From Halobacteriales archaeon QS_9_67_15 (GTDB lineage Archaea > Halobacteriota > Halobacteria > Halobacteriales > Haloarculaceae): a stretch of DNA of 8,337 nt. The notes beneath the pieces are model-generated. The model had not been told where the DNA came from. It did not search any database and saw only the letters and a list, made by a program, of their open reading frames with translations. Positions within the stretch are counted from its first letter, which is position 1, and each line of letters opens with the position of its first letter. Location of the stretch: positions 1 through 8,337 of the forward strand of contig PXSD01000051.1 of assembly GCA_003023165.1 (NCBI GenBank), in the 5' to 3' direction. Both the position numbers and the translations under genes were made by a program. Positions 6,430-8,337 of the stretch are shown piece by piece.

Positions 6430-6780
6430 GTGAGCGAGTCGCGGATCGGAGAACGTCTGGGGGCGTTCGGGCTCTCGACGACGGAGATCGAGACCTACCT
6501 GGCGGTCGTCCGCCGGGGTGCGGCGACGACGGGGAGGTGGCCGACGCAGCGGACGTGACCGTCGCCGACACCGGCACCGACGACAAACTCGTCCTCGAAG
6601 GCGTCCCGGTCCGCGAGGCGAAGCAGTCGCTGGTCCCACCGGTTACGAGCGATGTCCTGGCGAGAACGCGCCGGTCGTCGAGACCGGGAGCGGCCCCGCC
6701 AGCGTCGGCGGCGACTCGCCGGGGTTCGCCCTTACTTCGAGGAGTTCGCCGCTCGCAGTCTCACGCTCCGAGAGCCGTAG
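6430..6780 (+). pseudogene. Decayed TrmB-family transcriptional regulator (internal deletion plus three frameshifts)
   Basis: Remnant of a TrmB-family regulator, normally an HTH DNA-binding domain followed by a sugar-binding/effector domain, roughly 250-350 residues in all. From GTG 6430 the frame gives a TrmB HTH start (RIGERLGAFGLSTTEIETYL) but stops at the TGA at 6556. A missing base in the G-run 6531-6534 explains this: one frame over, the domain continues as TTGEVADAADV. It then jumps directly to C-terminal-like sequence (TVADTGTDDKLVLEGVPV, then REAKQSLV), so most of the protein is absent. Two more one-base losses, near 6635-6637 and 6729-6731, shift to ENAPVVETGSGPASVGGDSPG and then PYFEEFAARSLTLREP, ending at TAG 6778-6780. 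The recognition of the C-terminal pieces rests on my memory of haloarchaeal TrmB proteins. The gene probably once controlled the divergent MFS gene. Confidence 0.75.
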
Positions 6781-6816
6781 CGGGTCTCAAGCGCCCGCGC
6801 CCTACTCTCCCTGGCT

Positions 6817-7098
6817 CTATCCGTTGCTCCCGCTCCGCTCCTCGTCTTCGCTCGTCCCGTGGCGCTCGTCAGTCGCCCGTTCGGCGACCCGGTCCAGTCC
6901 GAGCGTCGCGAGGAAGCAGACGACCCCGACGTACAGCAGCGAACTCGGGTCGGTCACGAGGCGACTCACGACGCTGTTTCCGTATCCGAGTGCGGTTCCG
7001 AGAAATCCGAGCGTCGAGGTGGTCCAGCCCAGTCCCGCAACGCCCGCGAGTTGCTCTGCGGCGTCGGTGTCCAGTGGCCATGACGGCTTCAGGTCCAT
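6817..7098 (-). CDS. Small hypothetical membrane protein (93 aa)
   Basis: I do not recognise the family. The 93-residue protein has two hydrophobic stretches: a weaker Gly-rich one at about 17-39 and a clear one at about 52-70 (SSLLYVGVVCFLATLGL), joined by YGNSVVSRLVTDP. A hydrophilic acidic tail follows (DRVAERATDERHGTSEDEER). It is likely a small integral membrane protein with two helices. Support for it being real: an ATG start, a TATA-like element at leaderless spacing, an acidic tail typical of haloarchaeal proteins, and membrane-like composition rather than the Arg/Ser-rich look of antisense frames here. It converges with the TrmB remnant, with 36 bp between their ends. Nothing shows its role. 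Confidence 0.7.
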   Translation of the reverse strand: MDLKPSWPLDTDAAEQLAGVAGLGWTTSTLGFLGTALGYGNSVVSRLVTDPSSLLYVGVVCFLATLGLDRVAERATDERHGTSEDEERSGSNG

Positions 7099-7121
7099 GC
7101 GCGTTCACTCCACTGTCCGGG

Positions 7122-7127
7122 CATAAT
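7122..7127 (-). promoter_or_regulatory. TATA-like element for the 93-aa membrane protein gene
   Basis: ATTATG on the minus strand, within CCATTATGCC, is centred about 26 nt upstream of the ATG at 7098. It is an AT-rich island in GC-rich sequence and has the spacing of a leaderless archaeal promoter. Confidence 0.4.
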
Positions 7128-7179
7128 GGTTCACCTTTCGTGGGTAGGCGGCCGGTACAAGTAAGTTACCTCCCCGTAT

Positions 7180-7209
7180 CCGATCAGTACCCCGCTCGAA
7201 CGTGATCGG
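7180..7209. terminator. Inverted repeat downstream of hisA, possible terminator
   Basis: CCGATCA (7180-7186) and TGATCGG (7203-7209) form a perfect 7-bp inverted repeat with a 16-nt spacer, 31 nt beyond the hisA stop. On the minus strand it is followed by a moderately T-rich stretch (AACTTACTTGT). It may end the hisA transcript, or it may be an operator upstream of the small membrane protein gene. The evidence is weak. Confidence 0.25.
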
Positions 7210-7240
7210 TACACGGAAGCAACTCGACACCGGTTAGGGG

Positions 7241-7960
7241 TCAGACCGCGTTCATCGCGGCTTCGAGCGTGAACTCCCCCTCGTAGAGCGCGCTTCCGAC
7301 GACGACGGCGCTGGCACCCGCGCCCTTCAGGGCGCGAACGTCGTCGAGCGTCGCCACGCCGCCGCTGGCGACCACCGGGATGTCGACGGCGTCGACGATG
7401 CGCTCGATCGGCTCGGTCCGGACTCCCTCTAGCTGGCCCTCGACGTCGACGTCGGTGAAGAGGATGCCGCCCGCGCCGAGTTCCTCGTAGCGCTCGGCGG
7501 CCTCGGCGGGGTTCAGTCCCGTCCCCTCAGTCCATCCGGAGACGACGACCTCGCCGTCTTTCGCATCGAGGCTCACGAGGACCGTGCCAGGGCACCCGTC
7601 ACTGATATCGGCGACGATGTCGGGGGTCTCGACGGCGGCGGTGCCGAGGATGATGCGGTCGACGCCGGCGTCGAGGAGCGCGGTCGCGTCATCGACGGTG
7701 CGGATGCCGCCGCCGAGTTGCGTATCGACGTCGACCGCCTCCACGACGGCCCGGACCGCCTCGGCGTTGGCGCGCTCGCCCTCGAACGCGCCGTCGAGGT
7801 CGACGAGGTGGAGCGTGCGCGCGCCCTGTTCGACCCACTGTTCGGCGGCCTCGACGGGGTCGCCGTACGCCTTCCCCGTTCCGCGCTCGCCGCCGACGAG
7901 CTGTACGACCTGTCCGTCCTGCACGTCGACGGCTGGCACGACTTCGAACTCCGGGAACAT
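7241..7960 (-). CDS. hisA: Phosphoribosyl-formimino-AICAR ribotide isomerase
   Basis: HisA, 1-(5-phosphoribosyl)-5-[(5-phosphoribosylamino)methylideneamino]imidazole-4-carboxamide isomerase (EC 5.3.1.16). It performs the Amadori rearrangement that is the fourth step of histidine biosynthesis, as a cytoplasmic (beta-alpha)8 barrel. The 239 residues match the usual length. Seen: VVPAVD with the catalytic Asp12 at the end of strand 1, LHLVDLDGA (50-58), QLGGGIRT (81-88), LGTAAVETP (105-113), SGWTEGTGLNP (141-151), the second catalytic Asp170 in ILFTDVDVEGQLEG, and the phosphate-binding VASGGV (197-202) and VVGSALYEG (220-228). ATG 7960 begins the conserved sequence; an upstream in-frame extension of 21 residues is not conserved-looking. 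Only a weak AT element (CTTTCC, about 27 nt upstream) marks its promoter. It is divergent from the phosphate transporter gene. Confidence 0.97.
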   Translation of the reverse strand: MFPEFEVVPAVDVQDGQVVQLVGGERGTGKAYGDPVEAAEQWVEQGARTLHLVDLDGAFEGERANAEAVRAVVEAVDVDTQLGGGIRTVDDATALLDAGVDRIILGTAAVETPDIVADISDGCPGTVLVSLDAKDGEVVVSGWTEGTGLNPAEAAERYEELGAGGILFTDVDVEGQLEGVRTEPIERIVDAVDIPVVASGGVATLDDVRALKGAGASAVVVGSALYEGEFTLEAAMNAV

Positions 7961-8061
7961 ACCCGGCGATGGGCGAGCGGGGGCGGAAAGCGTGTCGGTC
8001 TCACCGCTCGGTCGACGACTCACGGACGCCCGGAACCCTGGCCCCGGCCACTCCGGCAGTC

Positions 8062-8067
8062 TTTACT
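8062..8067 (+). promoter_or_regulatory. TATA-like element for the phosphate transporter gene
   Basis: TTTACT is centred about 25 nt upstream of the ATG at 8090. It resembles the haloarchaeal TTTAWA box and has leaderless spacing. It lies in the 129-bp divergent region shared with hisA. Confidence 0.45.
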
Positions 8068-8089
8068 CGCGGTCGGTCCACCGATCCGT

Positions 8090-8337
8090 ATGGTCTCACT
8101 GTTGCTCGTCGCCGGCATCGCAGTCGCGGCGTTCGTCGGGTTCAACATCGGGGGCTCCTCGACGGGGGTCGCGTTCGGTCCGGCCGTCGGTAGCGGTTCG
8201 ATCTCGAAGACCGGTGCCGCGGCACTGATGACGGTGTTCGCCGTCTTCGGCGGCGCCACCGCCGGCACGAACGTCATTGAGACGATGGGCGGACGGATCG
8301 TCCCGAGCAGCCAGTTCACGCTGGCCGCCAGCGTGGC
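8090..8337 (+). CDS. PiT-family inorganic phosphate transporter, N-terminal part (cut by window end)
   Basis: Start of an inorganic phosphate transporter of the PiT family, which carries phosphate into the cell with H+ or Na+ across the cytoplasmic membrane. About 82 residues are visible. A first hydrophobic helix (VSLLLVAGIAVAAFVGF) leads into FNIGGSSTGVAFGPAVGSG, which aligns with the family's GANDVANAFGTSVGS signature. Next come SISKTGAAALMTVFAVFGG, matching the second helix, and a loop with NVIETMG. The replacement of GAND by FNIGG is, as I recall, common in haloarchaeal PiT-like proteins; it could also mean a changed substrate. The ATG at 8090 fits the TATA-like element upstream. The remainder of the gene lies beyond the window. 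Confidence 0.85.
   Translation, partial: MVSLLLVAGIAVAAFVGFNIGGSSTGVAFGPAVGSGSISKTGAAALMTVFAVFGGATAGTNVIETMGGRIVPSSQFTLAASV

Noticed and set aside
6249..7205. Plus-strand frame of 318 codons spanning the TrmB remnant
   Set aside because: Only the part near 6534-6635 looks like protein; the remainder is antisense to other genes or noise. It is the pseudogene's second frame extended by chance.
1..8337. CRISPR array, phage, toxin-antitoxin or defence system
   Set aside because: No spaced direct repeats, integrase, transposase, nuclease or toxin-like genes were seen; aside from the transporter block the region is ordinary housekeeping chromosome.

Overview
The window looks like a stretch of chromosome from a halophilic archaeon (class Halobacteria); I cannot name the genus from sequence alone. 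The evidence is high GC, strongly Asp/Glu-rich soluble proteins, archaeal gene types (an archaeal HTH-ACT regulator, a TrmB-type regulator remnant), and AT-rich TATA-like elements about 25-27 nt upstream of several start codons, the spacing expected for leaderless haloarchaeal transcripts.

Layout. At the left edge is the 3' part of a plus-strand CNNM/CorC-type membrane protein (DUF21, two CBS domains, CorC_HlyC). Convergent to it is a compact minus-strand cluster read right to left: hisB, an HTH-ACT regulator, a 2Fe-2S ferredoxin, a YihY/BrkB-family membrane protein and a YigZ/IMPACT-family protein. hisB, the regulator and the ferredoxin are packed with 0-4 nt between them and are very probably co-transcribed. 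The YihY gene follows after 55 nt and may also have its own promoter.

Between hisB and hisA lies a different block. It contains an 82-bp AT-ended hairpin with perfect 16-bp inverted ends directly after the stop of a minus-strand MFS transporter. Next come an AT-rich intergenic region with two AACGTT-core palindromes and a divergent, badly decayed TrmB-family regulator (N-terminal HTH joined to a C-terminal piece, with three frameshifts). A small two-helix membrane protein gene ends the block. hisA (minus strand) follows, and divergent from it a PiT-type phosphate transporter starts and runs off the right edge.

Functionally, hisA and hisB are two steps of histidine biosynthesis, and the ACT regulator fused tightly behind hisB suggests amino-acid-responsive control. 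The MFS gene probably lost its dedicated regulator when the TrmB gene decayed. I saw no CRISPR array, RNA gene, intact transposase, phage gene or defence system. The two parts most worth a second look are the hairpin element and the TrmB remnant.
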